A stretch of 64,000 bases of DNA from NCBI GenBank assembly GCA_015179025.1, contig WHUX01000016.1, positions 186,001 to 250,000 on the forward strand, written 5' to 3'. Below the pieces are notes generated by a model. It was not told the DNA's origin and did not search any database. It worked only from the letters and a program-made list of their open reading frames with translations. The translations under genes and the position numbers were made by a program. This document shows, piece by piece, positions 10,518 through 22,042 of the stretch. Position 1 is the first letter of the stretch. Every line of letters begins with the position of its first letter. The stretch comes from Terfezia claveryi. Its lineage: Eukaryota > Ascomycota > Pezizomycetes > Pezizales > Pezizaceae.

Positions 10518-11435
10518 ATGAGTGGCTCTGCTCCAGAAACTCCCCAGCCGCCGTATGAGTTTCCGACCCACCGTCTGCGAAGGACCCTTTCGGATCCCTC
10601 AAAGACCCCGCTATGCTTGGTGGCCTGTGGGTCTTTTTCACCAATAACGTACATGCACCTCCGGATGTTCGAGATGGCACTGGACCATGCCACGACTCAG
10701 GGCTATGAAGTTATTGGGGGCTATCTCTCTCCCGTCGGCGATGCATACAAGAAGCGAGGACTTGCCAGCGCGAACCATCGCATTCGGATGTGTGAATTGG
10801 CTGCAGATCAAACTTCAAATTGGATTATGGTGGATCCATGGGAAGCGCTCAAGAAAGACTACACACCTACGGCGATGGTGCTGGACCACTTTAATGAGGA
10901 GATAAACAACAAGCTTGGTGGGGTAGAGACGGAGAATGGGGAGAAGCGGAAGGTCAGAGTTGCGTTACTGGCGGGGAGCGACTTGATCAGCACAATGGCG
11001 GAGCCTGGCGTCTGGGGCCAAGCGGACCTAGACCATATTCTTGGCGACTATGGAGCGTTCATTATCGAGCGGTCTGGCTCAAAAGCAGACAAGGCAGTGG
11101 AGTTTATTCCTCAGCAATACCACCGGAATATCCACATCATCCGGCAATTGATTTCAAACGATGTATCATCCACGAAGATCCGGGATCTTCTATCTCAACG
11201 AATGAGTGTACACTATCTCCTTCCAGCATGTGTCATCGTTTACATTCAACAGCAAGGGCTCTATAGGCATGACGCAAATATTCCGACACGACCTACCTCA
11301 AGCGCGCCACCACCACCTGGAGCGACAGAAGGTGGAGATGGAGCTGGGTCTGGCAAGAAGGAGGAGAAGCCACTAACGCAAAAAGAGGATGCGTCGAATC
11401 CACGAGCAACTGGACCTATGGTCAATGGAGTGTAA
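10518..11435 (+). CDS. Nicotinamide/nicotinate mononucleotide adenylyltransferase
   Basis: A single exon of 305 aa, with no intron needed. The enzyme joins ATP to NMN or NaMN to make NAD or NaAD, the last adenylation step of NAD synthesis. The nucleotidyltransferase signature is present: VACGSFSPITYMHLRMFEMA (the GxFxPxT...H motif), then NWIMVDPWEALKKDYTPTA, LLAGSDLISTM and the second ATP-binding motif NDVSSTKIRDLL. The position and spacing match eukaryotic Nma1/Nma2 proteins. The last ~50 residues are Pro/Gly/Lys-rich and probably disordered. The ATG at 10518 gives a ~37-residue leader before the core. Confidence 0.95.
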   Translation: MSGSAPETPQPPYEFPTHRLRRTLSDPSKTPLCLVACGSFSPITYMHLRMFEMALDHATTQGYEVIGGYLSPVGDAYKKRGLASANHRIRMCELAADQTSNWIMVDPWEALKKDYTPTAMVLDHFNEEINNKLGGVETENGEKRKVRVALLAGSDLISTMAEPGVWGQADLDHILGDYGAFIIERSGSKADKAVEFIPQQYHRNIHIIRQLISNDVSSTKIRDLLSQRMSVHYLLPACVIVYIQQQGLYRHDANIPTRPTSSAPPPPGATEGGDGAGSGKKEEKPLTQKEDASNPRATGPMVNGV

Positions 11436-13093
11436 GAGTGTACATTATTTGACGTTATCTTTAAAGTTGAACGCTATACCGAGATAGATGTCGCACTGAG
11501 GCATGCACCCCCACGAAGGATTGGCCTGGAGAAATGGAATGGTGTTAGATGAAGTTTTGGAGATGCAATACAGGGTCCCATGGATTAGATCTCTTTATCA
11601 TTCTATCCTATCAGTTATCTCCTTATTTCTTTTGTTAGGTTATCCCTTATGCCAAACTCCGGCATGCGCTTTTGCCTGACGACTATTACTGTGTAACTAT
11701 AAAAAGAGAGATATCAATTTGTTATCTGCTTCCCTTTCACTACAGCCTGTATGAGGTTGAGGCATCGGGTTAAAGCGTCCCCTAACAACCCACCTTCGAT
11801 GCCGCTATCAAACCTAACAAGTGCGAGGCGGCCCCTTATGCAACGCTTTGGAACGTAGCAAATACTATTGCTTTTTTGGTAGTCTGGCGGGCACCGGCCT
11901 CCCGTAGACTACTCCTTTGGGATTGTGAGCATAAGTGGGTTCAGTGGTGCACGAAAACTTTTGCCAGGAAAGTTAGTCTGGATGAAATTTGTTTTCCTTT
12001 CTTATCTATGGGTTTCTCGTTTGCCTGGTTGGTAAAGGTGTGTACTGTACTGTTATATGCTTCGTTGGGCTGTCTGTTGCGTGCGGCATGTTTGTTATTC
12101 TGTATTCACCTAGATTCCGTGGTCCCCCCCCCACCCTTGCGAGTGGGCAATAAAAGTTCGTAATACAACATCAGTTATATTTGATGTGCACAATAAAACA
12201 CCTTACAGCTTCGCGCTAACACTCTTTTCTATATTGTGACTTGTGGTTTTTGATACTTCAGTACTAGTCTTCCTCACCATTGTATAACGTAGGTACTGGA
12301 CTGTGGCTGAACAAATGAATGGAGGTAGAGTTCAGGGTAAGTTCTGCAGCTCCCATTAGTAATCGTGCATGCCCTAGTTCCTTCCAATGGGCACCTCGTA
12401 ACATCAGAAACCCCCCTCTATGTCCTGAACGATATGTACCGCATCTATATAATATCGCTCTCGGCTATCGACCAGGGTGCATCTCGAGATATCGATACTA
12501 AGTATCGATATAAGACGCACATTCATAATATATATAAAGCCTGGTCCCTAAGGTGATATCATAATGTAAGGTTCTGTCGATCGATCTGTAGCGGTATGTA
12601 CATATGTATGATATGTACAACTAATATATAATATAGTGTATTGACGAAACTTATGCAGGTGTGTAGAGTACCCGGTATGGCGTTTCCTCCAGGCATAGGT
12701 ATATGTTTGCCCAATTAAAGGACAATGTCGATATTACTGTGGAGCTGAGATGCTGATCCCCTCCACCCCTGAAACAATTACCGCGCTGAGGGATTCAAAG
12801 TGCGCACCTACATTACTCTATATATGCAGCTCATCTCATCCAGGTGCCGATATTAATTAAACCCGGTGCGGTTGTTGCAATTCGATGCACGGTGCTTCTG
12901 CACGAAGGCTTCAATGCCTCTATGGGGGCATTTAGCCATGGTTCTCTACTTTCATTATACCCCAGCTTGGAAGATAGATATATACATATTCATCTGTTTC
13001 ATAACACATTTGATGCGGTCTCGATTCTTCAATCCCTAGAGTAATATCTATCACCTGAAGATATACCCCACTTCTCCAAATTACAACTCAACC
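11436..13093. other. Intergenic, no gene supported
   Basis: About 1.65 kb of AT-rich sequence with scattered stops on both strands. It includes a short palindromic stretch around 12490-12510 (ATCGAT...ATCGAT). I recognise no transposon or gene fragment in it. Confidence 0.6.
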
Positions 13094-14584
13094 ATGAGGG
13101 TATCTGTAGACAATAGCTACTCTACCCTCCCCCCCCCCCCTCCCCCCCCGCCGCCTTCCTTCCCAGCAGGCTCCTTTCTCCGCGTCTCTGACACACAAAT
13201 CCACAATGAGGAAGACTTCCCCGTCCTCCTCCGCGGTGCGGTCTTGGAGATGGATGAAAATGGGGAGAACTTAATCACTGGGTTCCCCGGCACGAGCTTC
13301 GTTTCCGAGAAGCGCTCCTCTAGATCCTCGGTTCCAATGAATACAACTTCCTTTTTGACCGATACCTCTATCACTTCTTCAACGAGAAGGGCATCAAGTT
13401 GTTCACCTCCCTGGACTTGAACTGCCTCCAGATAGCATTGGATTACCGCCATTACGAGAATGATTTGGACCCGTATGTTCTCAACCCGGAGGGGTCTAAA
13501 CATCTAGATTGGGTAATGGGGATGTGTTCTCAGGCGGAAGTATGCACAATTTTAAATCTCCATGCTGTTCCCGGAGGGCAGAATCAAAGCTGGCATAGTG
13601 ATAATATCACTAGCCATGCTGCATTCTGGGACCATAAAACCCACCAGGATAGGGTAATATGGCTGTGACAGAAGATTGCAGATAGGTATAAAGACAACCC
13701 CTGGGGTTGCAGAATACAATCCTCTCAATGAACCCGCAGACTGTTCCCACATGGCGACTAAACTCGTCAGCTGGTGCCAGCGAGTAGAAAAGGCCATTAG
13801 AGAGGTAGATGATAAACATATCCTCTTCTGGGACGGAAACACTCTGCTTACTTCTGCCACGATTATGGGGTACTACGGCTTCCCCTAGTCTGAGCAGTAC
13901 ACTGGCACCCCCGAGGAGAAGAATATTTGAGGTATTTACAAACACAAAGTCTCACTTCATGAAATGCAACAACCTGTGCATCTGGAACCCCACCTACGCA
14001 AAAAATGAAGACAGCGGGCCGGACTGGCCCACCATCAACGTCTCCCCATGGACATGCTTCTATACCAACTCGAGCTCCACGAATCCGAGAGAATCTCTTT
14101 GTCACTCTGGCTTAGAAAAATATTGAGTATCAAAGGAATGGTATTTATACCTCCAAATTCACCCTAGACCACCCTTCTCCAAAAAACGGAAGCTCAATCT
14201 GGATAATTGAGGGAATAGACCCAAACCGGAGGCAGTCAAGTATGTTCAAACCCATCGAGGAGTGGATTGGTAAAGAGTCCCCTGCTACGAAGTACACATA
14301 TCCGCTGGGTTGGGGACTGAAGAGATATATGATGAGAAAGGGTAACGGAGATTTTCTTGAGTGACAGCTTGCAAGGGCAATTTTGTAGGTATTTTGATGG
14401 GAAGACGGAGGCGGAGTTGGAAGGGTTGCTAAGTACTTTCAGTTTGAAGTTAGGAGAGAGTCGGAAATCTAGTGGGGAAGAGTTGGCTGTGCAGAGGGGA
14501 TATTTGAATGCATTGTTGTTGTTGAGACAGCATAATGAGAGATCAATGGCCATGAATGGGAGTATAGTTGAGGTAGAGAAGTAA
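13094..14584 (+). pseudogene. GH5-family glycosidase pseudogene (exo-beta-1,3-glucanase/steryl-glucosidase-like)
   Basis: Family segments appear in the right order but in different frames. From the ATG at 13094: FLRVSDTQIHNEEDFPVLLRG and ENLITGFPG. From about 13340: YNFLFDRYLYHFFNEKGIKL, NLHAVPGGQNQSWHSDN and AAFWDHKTHQDRVIWL. From 13690: EYNPLNEPAD, which carries the NEP acid/base glutamate, and HILFWDGN. C-terminal scraps reach about 14580. A TGA interrupts the reading just after RVIWL (13666-13668, where a Trp would be expected), and frames change near 13260, 13310 and 13700. The N-terminal GGWMNMEN-type motif is scrambled. Too many lesions exist for introns to explain. Fungal relatives act on glucans or on sterylglucosides/glucosylceramides. 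A C run at 13131-13148 adds a poly-proline artefact. Confidence 0.8.
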
Positions 14585-15771
14585 ATAAGTTGAAGAGATA
14601 TTTTCCGAAGAACAGGAGTGATTTTTACCTTGATAGATTGTAACTGGCCATATGTATTTATATAAAAAATTTGAATAGCATTCTCATTGACAAGTCCAGT
14701 CCAAGCTAACCGCGCATTAAATGCCAAAACTCACATAGTTCGATGAGCAAAGTACAAATATACTTCAAAAGCCGTGTTAGGAAACTGATGATCCTACATA
14801 CTGTATATACAATAATAATATACTGGATTCCGCCCCACCCCACCCCCAACATTAACTATACCTAAACATCTAGCGAGAATTAAAAAAAAAAAAAAAAAAA
14901 AAAAGAAAGAATCATGAGAGGACAAGGTGAATAACCAAAATAAAAATAAATATTAAATTACTGATTAATAACAAAAGAAAAAAATAAATAAATAAATTAG
15001 TCCCTTTTCAGCTTCTTACTGGGGGAAAAAAAAAAAAAAAAAAAAAAAAAAAAGCCTCGAAAAACATTCCATTACCTCATATCATTACCCTGAATCCAAA
15101 GCCAAAGCCAAAGCCAAAGCCAAAGCCAAAGCCAAAAAAGTCCAACGAAATACACCAAAACGTTTCCCACACGAACCCGTTCATTTATGATTTATATTTC
15201 CTCCTCTTGCTTATTACAGCAAGTATGGCAAACAAAAGACCGCTGCCATTACGTACGAAGGCAAAGGATTTTCTTCGATTGGGATGGAGAAGTAGAGTGG
15301 CTATTTAGGGCCGATTGCAACCCTTCTTAAGGCCACCATAGCAACGGCAGTGGATCCTTGGAAAAGGAGGTCACAAGCAGGAAGAGATTGACAAATTTGA
15401 TTTGGCAAGGGCTATGCGGGCTGCCTCCACAATACTTGATGGTGGAAATAATGTAAAGTCATTTGGCCAAGGGGTTGTTTCTGAGATTTCCCAAATTGTT
15501 GCTCCGCAAAGCTGAACTATGGCTGTGTGTTGGTGGGGGGGGGGGGTGGTTAGTTGGATCAGACATCATAGCACAATTCAGTATACCTAGACTTACCGCC
15601 CCCCCCCAAAAAAAAAAAAAAAACGAACTATATGTGGCCATTAAAAAGTGCGCTCTAGCATCTGATGCAAAGCTATAAAATGCAGTGACACTCGTTTTCA
15701 ATACATATGGAAAGTTACTATTGTGCTACTTCTCCATGCCCAAAATCCATCATAACGACTATATCCCATTC
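14585..15771. other. Intergenic with A-rich low complexity
   Basis: No gene is supported. There are two long A runs (about 14882-14904 and 15027-15052), a G run (15534-15546) and an A run near 15608. A six-base array (CCAAAG) occupies 15096-15137. Confidence 0.6.
15096..15137. repeat. Hexanucleotide repeat CCAAAG x 7
   Basis: Seven nearly perfect CCAAAG units in AT-rich intergenic DNA. No function is evident. Confidence 0.9.
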
Positions 15772-15912
15772 CTATTCCATTCCTATCCCCATACCATTGA
15801 TTCCTCCGTACATTCTTCCATCACCATATCCTCCGAACCTATTGTAAGGTAAAGAATATCCTCCATATCCAGCTGCATGTCCTCCTAGGCCTGAACCATA
15901 CCAGTTGTTCAT
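15772..15912 (-). CDS. Small glycine/tyrosine-rich ORF (46 aa), doubtful
   Basis: The ORF runs from the ATG at 15912 to TAG at 15772-15774. Composition is strikingly biased: GGHAAGYGGYSLPYNRFGGY then GMGIGM, unlike the random ORFs around it. It could be a short Gly-rich peptide, the last exon of a longer decayed gene, or chance. No signal peptide is visible, and the upstream sequence offers no convincing partner exon. Confidence 0.25.
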   Translation of the reverse strand: MNNWYGSGLGGHAAGYGGYSLPYNRFGGYGDGRMYGGINGMGIGME

Positions 15913-18900
15913 CTTACTGTATGGTGAAACCCCTGATGTTTACACCAATGCTGTGTTATTCGCCGCAGTCAAACTGCCAGTCAAGAGGGTAATGGTGATG
16001 GGGCCGAGGCTGAACTTATTGCTGCTATCTGGGCTACAGGGTAACCATTATCGTCAGGGCCGAAGTGATAGTGGTCAGTGTAGCTTCTGATAAAGGGGCG
16101 GCGGTAGTTGCAACTATTCAACCCCTAAGGTGTTAGCTATGCTAGTTGAAGGAAAACAACAAACCCCCCCCCAATGTGACGAAAATGACTGCAGAGCTAC
16201 CTAAGCTTCCTACGCATTCCATTTCTCTTTTCACCGGGGTTTTAAAGAGGAAGTCATACCCATGTTTTGGATCATTACGAGTGGGGGAAAACGACGTGTG
16301 GATTTGGTATCTTTGGTTTTAGCTACTTATGATTAAGTATGTATAAACTAAGCCTAAATCTAGCCCAACAAGCAAACAACACATCTAAGTGTCTGAAGCC
16401 CAGGTCAAGGTAAAGGTAATTATACTGACAGCTAATATTAACGCTTTACTGGAATAGAAAGAGGGGAAATGTGAGTTAGGAATGTTTCAAAACTAATCTG
16501 CTTAGCTGATGCCAACTGGCCAAGAATTCTGCCAGCCAAGTTCTGGAACAAGATTGTTTGGCCAGACCAAAGAGAGTGCCTGGGGGTTGGGGGGGGGAGA
16601 AGAAAGATGAAAGCCTCATATCCAGAAATAAACCTTGATGGGTAGGATTTGCAATTCTCTTTGGCTACATAAATCTCAGCTGCTTCTCGTTAGTTTTCTA
16701 TAGAATACTGGGGTTGTTTAATTTGATTTTCGCCGCATGCTCGTGAATAATTTGGCCTCGGTAAAACAAGAGCCCAGTGCCGATTGGCTGCGATTTTATT
16801 TTGCAGATTGGATGAATTCACATGGGGGTGGCCATTAGTTTCGCCACTTTGGGACTGATGAAACACCTGCAACAATCCATCATGGTGAACATCGAAATCT
16901 CAAAACCTTAGTATACACGCAAAGGCATCTCACTGCTCAATGGGAGAGTGACTAACTTTCCAGATTATACCTAATCATCAGGCCACAATGTACCCAATGA
17001 AAACAATTGCAATCTCATAACCAAGTCTCTGATTCAGTCGCAGCATGTACACGTACGGGATTCTAGGTACACAATCGTGTTATCGTGCTGTCCTGGTTGA
17101 AGTCCCATTTATTGTCTTCTGAATAGTCAAATATGGATCCGAATTTGGTTGGCATTGAGTCCGTTCTGGCACTGCTTTGTCTGCGACAATCCTTTTATTA
17201 CACAAGCATCCGCCAAATAATATTGAACGGTTCCCATTTGTATCCTTATATGTACCTGGTAGGGTATACGCTGGATGCCTTGGAGGGCTTGTGTGATGAG
17301 ATTTATTACGCTGCAGTGACTGAGAGGTGGTGCTAACTTACATTCGACGAGGTAGGGAGACCACCTTGGATAACGAACCAACGTAGAGCAATTGACCGGT
17401 CGATGGGATACGCTAAAATCCACATACAAACTAAATCAGTGCGCGCCTTGACCTCAACTGTATTTTGGTTGACTATAACCAGCTTGGGCTAGGTTATCCC
17501 ATCGACCAGTCCATCCCATCGAACCATCAATTGCTGTACATACCCAATTTGTATGAGAAGAGACCCTCGAAAACGCGCAAAGACAGAATTTTGTATGCTT
17601 TGGTTCGTTACCCGCGGGGGCTCATTATCCCAACGAATACGTTAGAGTCTATCTGAAAGCATAGAAAGTATTATCGATCTTGGGTGGGTCCAAGGTGTGT
17701 ATACCGGTATTGCTCGATAAAAGCCTCAAATAGGCGCTATGTACACCCCCGGTATATTTCCCCAGCAGCTGTAGACCCCTTGCCACCAAGCCCTACCCCA
17801 CTAGGGCTTGATTTACCCCACAATGTATCTTCAACGTAGTCTGGTTGCACCCTCCAACGATATAAACTGCTATACCCCACAAAACACACGTAGTCTGAGC
17901 TGCGGAAAGATGTTTCGGTCAAAGCTATGACAAAGCCAAGTACCTAATGTGGTTGTTTCCATGTTTGGTACAAGAAATAGAATCTGTTGTCTCCGTAGCT
18001 GGTATCTCCTGTGGGATTGTAGATGGTGAACTTCAAATCCAAGTAACCAATGGAGAGGACCTTTTGTGAGGGGTATCTCCATCTCAACTCCTCTTGGGAC
18101 TGACTACCACAGCCCATGAGACTTATGTAGCCTACCATGGCGGTAGGACGCAGCATTTCGCTAGCCTCATCGGTAAGCCACAGCACATGCTGATTCATCC
18201 ACCATGCCAAGACTTCACGATTCCTCCGGCGTCGAAAAGATTCTGTTCTGAACCTTCAACGCTGAAAGTAGCCAAATAATGAAAGGGAGTAATTTCGTGG
18301 GTTCTGCGTGCAGTGCAGAAATAAATGGGGAGTGGATGGCTCTCTCTGCGAAAACGGTAGATGTTTTTGAGGCTAAATACACGACCGTCAGTTAGGTGTC
18401 CTTAACTTTGTTATGGTGATCCAGGCGGAAATTAGGTAATGACAGCTCAATCCAATACATCGTTTCAACAGTTGTATACGAATGATATTTGATGCATTGT
18501 GGGCTCAAGGAACGAATCGACGTTGGTTGCCAAGCATCAAAAGTATCACTATAAGATTCCCGTAAACCTATGCTGACTTTTCCCAATGGGTTAAGGTGTG
18601 CACTGTCAAGGAAACCCGCCGGCCCTGACCTGCATACCCGGGGCACGCACGAAACTGGGCTGTGCTCTGGGCTGGGCAGCCATCACGGTGCATGGTATCG
18701 TGAGCTTTATCCCTGCGTAAGGCCTTGCGAAGGGAAGGGATCGTTGGGCCCTTTTTTGAGTTATTCATGATCGACCAGGATGAGGGGGAGTGGTGCTTGG
18801 TAGTACGTTAGGGCGGTCCGAGCCTTCTGCTTTTCTCGTCAGTCAAATCCTTTAAGTATTTAACGGTCCGCCTGTTCTCGCAATCCTCTCCTCTTGAGCT

Positions 18901-19119
18901 TCCGAATTCTAATCAGCTGATTGCTGGGGTTTCGCCTCTGTTGACTATAGCGCACTTCCCACCCAGTCAGACCACTTGCTTCCGTCTTCTGTATAACGGC
19001 ACCCAAGGTTTTCTGAACCCAGATTATAAAGCTTGCCGCGCCCTTTAAGCTTTCCAGCTTCCAGTTATAAGCCCCCGGGTTACCGATCAACCCCTTACTT
19101 GACTTACTCCACCATCGAA
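15913..19119. other. Gene-poor region
   Basis: No supported gene over 3.2 kb. Several short open frames exist but have no recognisable domain and no coherent splicing. An imperfect inverted repeat at 17333-17648 is listed separately. Confidence 0.55.
17333..17648. repeat. Imperfect ~80-bp inverted repeat (foldback/MITE-like relic)
   Basis: Left arm 17333-17409 and right arm up to 17648 match as inverted copies in blocks: CTAAC...ATTCG at the outer ends, TAACGAACCAA, AGCAATTGA, and GGTCGATGGGATA against TATCCCATCGACC in the inner part. The right arm has an extra internal segment. No target-site duplication was recognised. Confidence 0.5.
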
Positions 19120-19889
19120 ATGCCGTGGGCTACCGCAAAGGTCAAAGGGGTCGTCATTGCTGAGACAGATTTCCCACAGGTCGTCGGTGGAGATGTATAT
19201 GTAAAGTTTCACCCAGTCTTCTTGGCGTTCAACAAGACTTGCTGACGTGAAATCTTGAACTTTAGTTTCCACCTGAGTGAGTCTCTCCTTAATCTTCTAC
19301 AGCTACCAACAAGTGCAATACCTAACATCATACCTTGCGATAGATGTGTGAAATGGGAATATCTTCAAGATGCAAACCAGCAGAAAAAGGGTTCTCAGCG
19401 CCAGTTTAATCTCTCTGTCAATGGTACCACAGTGTCCGATGCGGCCTGGTGTCATGCTGATCCACCACGCAAGCTTGGGTCGGTTAAGAACCATATCGCT
19501 TTCGTGGGAATGGCTCCCGTAATGATAATGTGTATGCACCCTCTCCATAATTAAATAATTACACTTCCTCTAATGGTCACTCCATCTTAGACAGAAAGAA
19601 CTTCAGATATGCTCGGTCAGATGATAGTCACTCGGATGCTGGCAGCATTCATACTGTGAGCAGTACACCTAATACAAGCATGCCCACAACGCCTACGCTG
19701 GCTTATTCTGTGCCAACAATACAACTCGCATACAATCCGAGCATCTATGACCACCGCAATCTGCCTGTATCTCTATGTCGAAAAGGGTCACACTGCAGTG
19801 CTACCTCAGGTTGGAAAGGAGTGGGGTTGCCCACCGTATCAGAGACCGACCGATACCTCGAGGTGGAAGTTGGCGAAATTCGATATTAA
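19120..19889 (+). CDS. DUF427-family (NTP_transf_9) protein, spliced, partly degenerate
   Basis: Proposed join 19120..19200, 19266..19276, 19344..19531, 19591..19889 gives 192 aa with frame kept throughout. Exon 1 (MPWATAKVKGVVIAETDFPQ) matches the usual DUF427 start. An 11-nt second exon restores the family's VYFPPE motif; its flanking introns are 65 nt (branch TGCTGAC) and 67 nt (branch CCTAAC). Exon 3 carries CVKWEYLQ, then NLSVNGTTVSDAAW and KNHIAFVG, all expected. The usual CPWKG motif is missing: the aligned segment reads QKKGSQRQ. The Ser/Thr-rich C-terminal exon (HTVSSTPNTSMPTTP) is longer than normal and joined by a weaker inference. The family's biochemical role is not established. 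It may be a diverging gene or an early pseudogene. Confidence 0.55.
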
Positions 19890-21805
19890 TCGATGGATTG
19901 TGTGGGCTTGAAGTGACGAGGTATCGGTGTAATTCTTGTTTTCGTTCTTTGGTTATGCACAGCATGTGAGAAAAGTAATGCTTTCTCAAAGTATGGGCGG
20001 GGCTCCTTTTCTGGCTGGGAAAATGGCGTTTGTTTTTTTGTTTTTTATTCGTCTGGCTGGCCTTTTCAGATTCAGGAACTCTTGTTACTGACCGCGATAA
20101 AGGGGTTTGTAGACTGCTTCAACTTTAGACTACAAGTCTTTTGATTTGGACGTTTAGTGGGGTGTACATATGTATCAAGAATACGAATCCAATGGAGTCA
20201 AGATATGGAGCGTCAAGTTTCGAACAGCAGCCGGATGGGGGTTTGGCAAAAAAACCTTGCAGGTACTGTACAGCTTTAGTTCGCACAGCTTGGGATTTTC
20301 ACTCCGTAATTATCCGATTCTTTGGCCTCTGCCAAGCCAGGTCGACTTCCCGATTTGGCAAGAGATCGAACTCGCGTGCAGAGCTAGCCGTCTTCGACCT
20401 GAATTCCCGAGGCCTCATTCAGTGCTCTCATCTTCAATCTCATGTGAATCGAATCTCCATGGCTAGTGCAAGTGCTTACTCGGGCATATTAAGTGTCTGC
20501 CCAGCCAATCATGCAGAAGACCCTGCCCTAGACTAGCATTTATTGCCACACATCTTTATTCGGGACGGCCGGATAGTAATGTAAAGTAGCTACTCTAAGT
20601 ACATTACATATGTGTACTGTATGTGTGAGTATGTGGTAGATAAATGAACGAGTCAGATGCGGAAAGGCAGACACGAGAAAGGCAGGTTGGGCATCCCAGA
20701 GCCCATAAACTAAATCACGCGGCAGTTCCCTAACGCCCATATTTTTTCACAGGCCGTTCGTAATTTTTGCACTCCAACTGGAATCCCTGAAGTGACGTCA
20801 GTATATCCACCGAAGATCACTAACAACCGATCTGAATCAACCAAAGATCGAGTCTTAGTGTGTTTTACACATGTTGTTATCTAGCGGAGATTTTAGAATA
20901 TAATAATGTTACCTACCTGGCTGATTACATATGAATGTACAGTAACATGCATATTTCTGGTTTCCCAGAGTTGACAGATTGAACTCTTTTAAAGTGTAAA
21001 CGTCACAGACACCCCATTGGCAACTGCCTCACCTCGATATTGGAGTTTTCATAGGCAACAGTGTGAGCGTCCGTAATTTGATGGTTCTTAATATAGGCCC
21101 CAGAAGAATGAGGCATTCTGACCATGTGCTTAACTGGAGCCTCTTGGAAGGCTCATGAAACGGTCAGATACTTTCATATGTATGTATGAGCACGTCGACG
21201 CAGTCCCTGAGCCAGAAGATGAATATATCCTTGCGCATGCCAGCCGTTGAAAGCGGGTCATTGAGCTAGCGACCTAATATTTTTTGGCAGGAAATTGATG
21301 ATATTGTAATTACTTCATACCACTGGAATTTAAGTCAGTACCTTGTTACTTTCAAAATTCTGCAGTTGATTCAGTATGGATTCAGATTCAAACATAGGGA
21401 ATTAACAACCGCCAGCTTCTACAATCTCTCAGGTTGCCAAAGGGATTCCTCTGGTACAGTAGCATGACTAAGCCACCTCAGTGCGCTTGCCATTAGCTTT
21501 ATACATTGGATTGTAAGCCTTTACGGTACATTCAGGAAAGGGTGCGTAACTTGGCGGGCCAGAGTCCAAACCACTCGGCCAAGGGGGGCACACCCTTCAC
21601 AGCAGATATAATTGGTCGGCTCTGGGCCTTCAATACGAGTTTAGTAATTTGCAATTATCCTGCTATGCTAGACATAAGCTATACGAACTTTGCTGACGGT
21701 ATTCAGATCACTGGATGAGCAGAGTCGTATCTCATGATCTCCATTTTTACCACGGCATATTCTGTCGTCCCCTGCGAAAACGAAAACCATCTTGAATCAT
21801 GAACT
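19890..21805. other. Intergenic, no gene supported
   Basis: About 1.9 kb with only short, uncharacterised open frames on both strands. I see no repeat structure in it. Confidence 0.55.
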
Positions 21806-22042
21806 TCAAAGCGTTGATTGCTTATCCGTCATTTGTGCAGGCCGTTCTAAGTCGCGCAAGAACTTCTTGATTCTCCTTAACTCCTCTGGCATCTCTCGCT
21901 CCTCCTCGTTTTCATCAACCTCATCGTCAACCTCATTCACAGCCAAATCTGCATCCATTGCTTCCTCCAATTCTTTCTCACTGGATTCATCCGAGTCTAG
22001 GGCTGATCTTCTTCTGCGGGATAATACATCCGGATCTCCATG
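21806..22042 (-). pseudogene. Ty3/gypsy polyprotein fragment (RNase H-integrase linker)
   Basis: On the minus strand a 79-codon open stretch reads HGDPDVLSRRRRSALDSDES, an acidic segment (NEVDDEVDENEEE), then LRRIKKFLRDLERPAQMTD before a stop. The DxLSRR motif followed by an acidic linker and an RRIKKFL...RP segment is what lies between RNase H and integrase in fungal Ty3/gypsy elements. Nothing on either side restores RT or integrase, so this is an isolated scrap. Confidence 0.55.

Noticed and set aside
12470..12510. Palindromic ATCGAT cluster as a possible regulatory site
   Set aside because: Isolated in AT-rich intergenic DNA, more than 500 bp from any gene, and short enough to be chance.
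13660..13700. Intron explanation for the stop in the GH5 gene
   Set aside because: No GT-AG pair removes the TGA while keeping the conserved flanking motifs, and other frame breaks remain.
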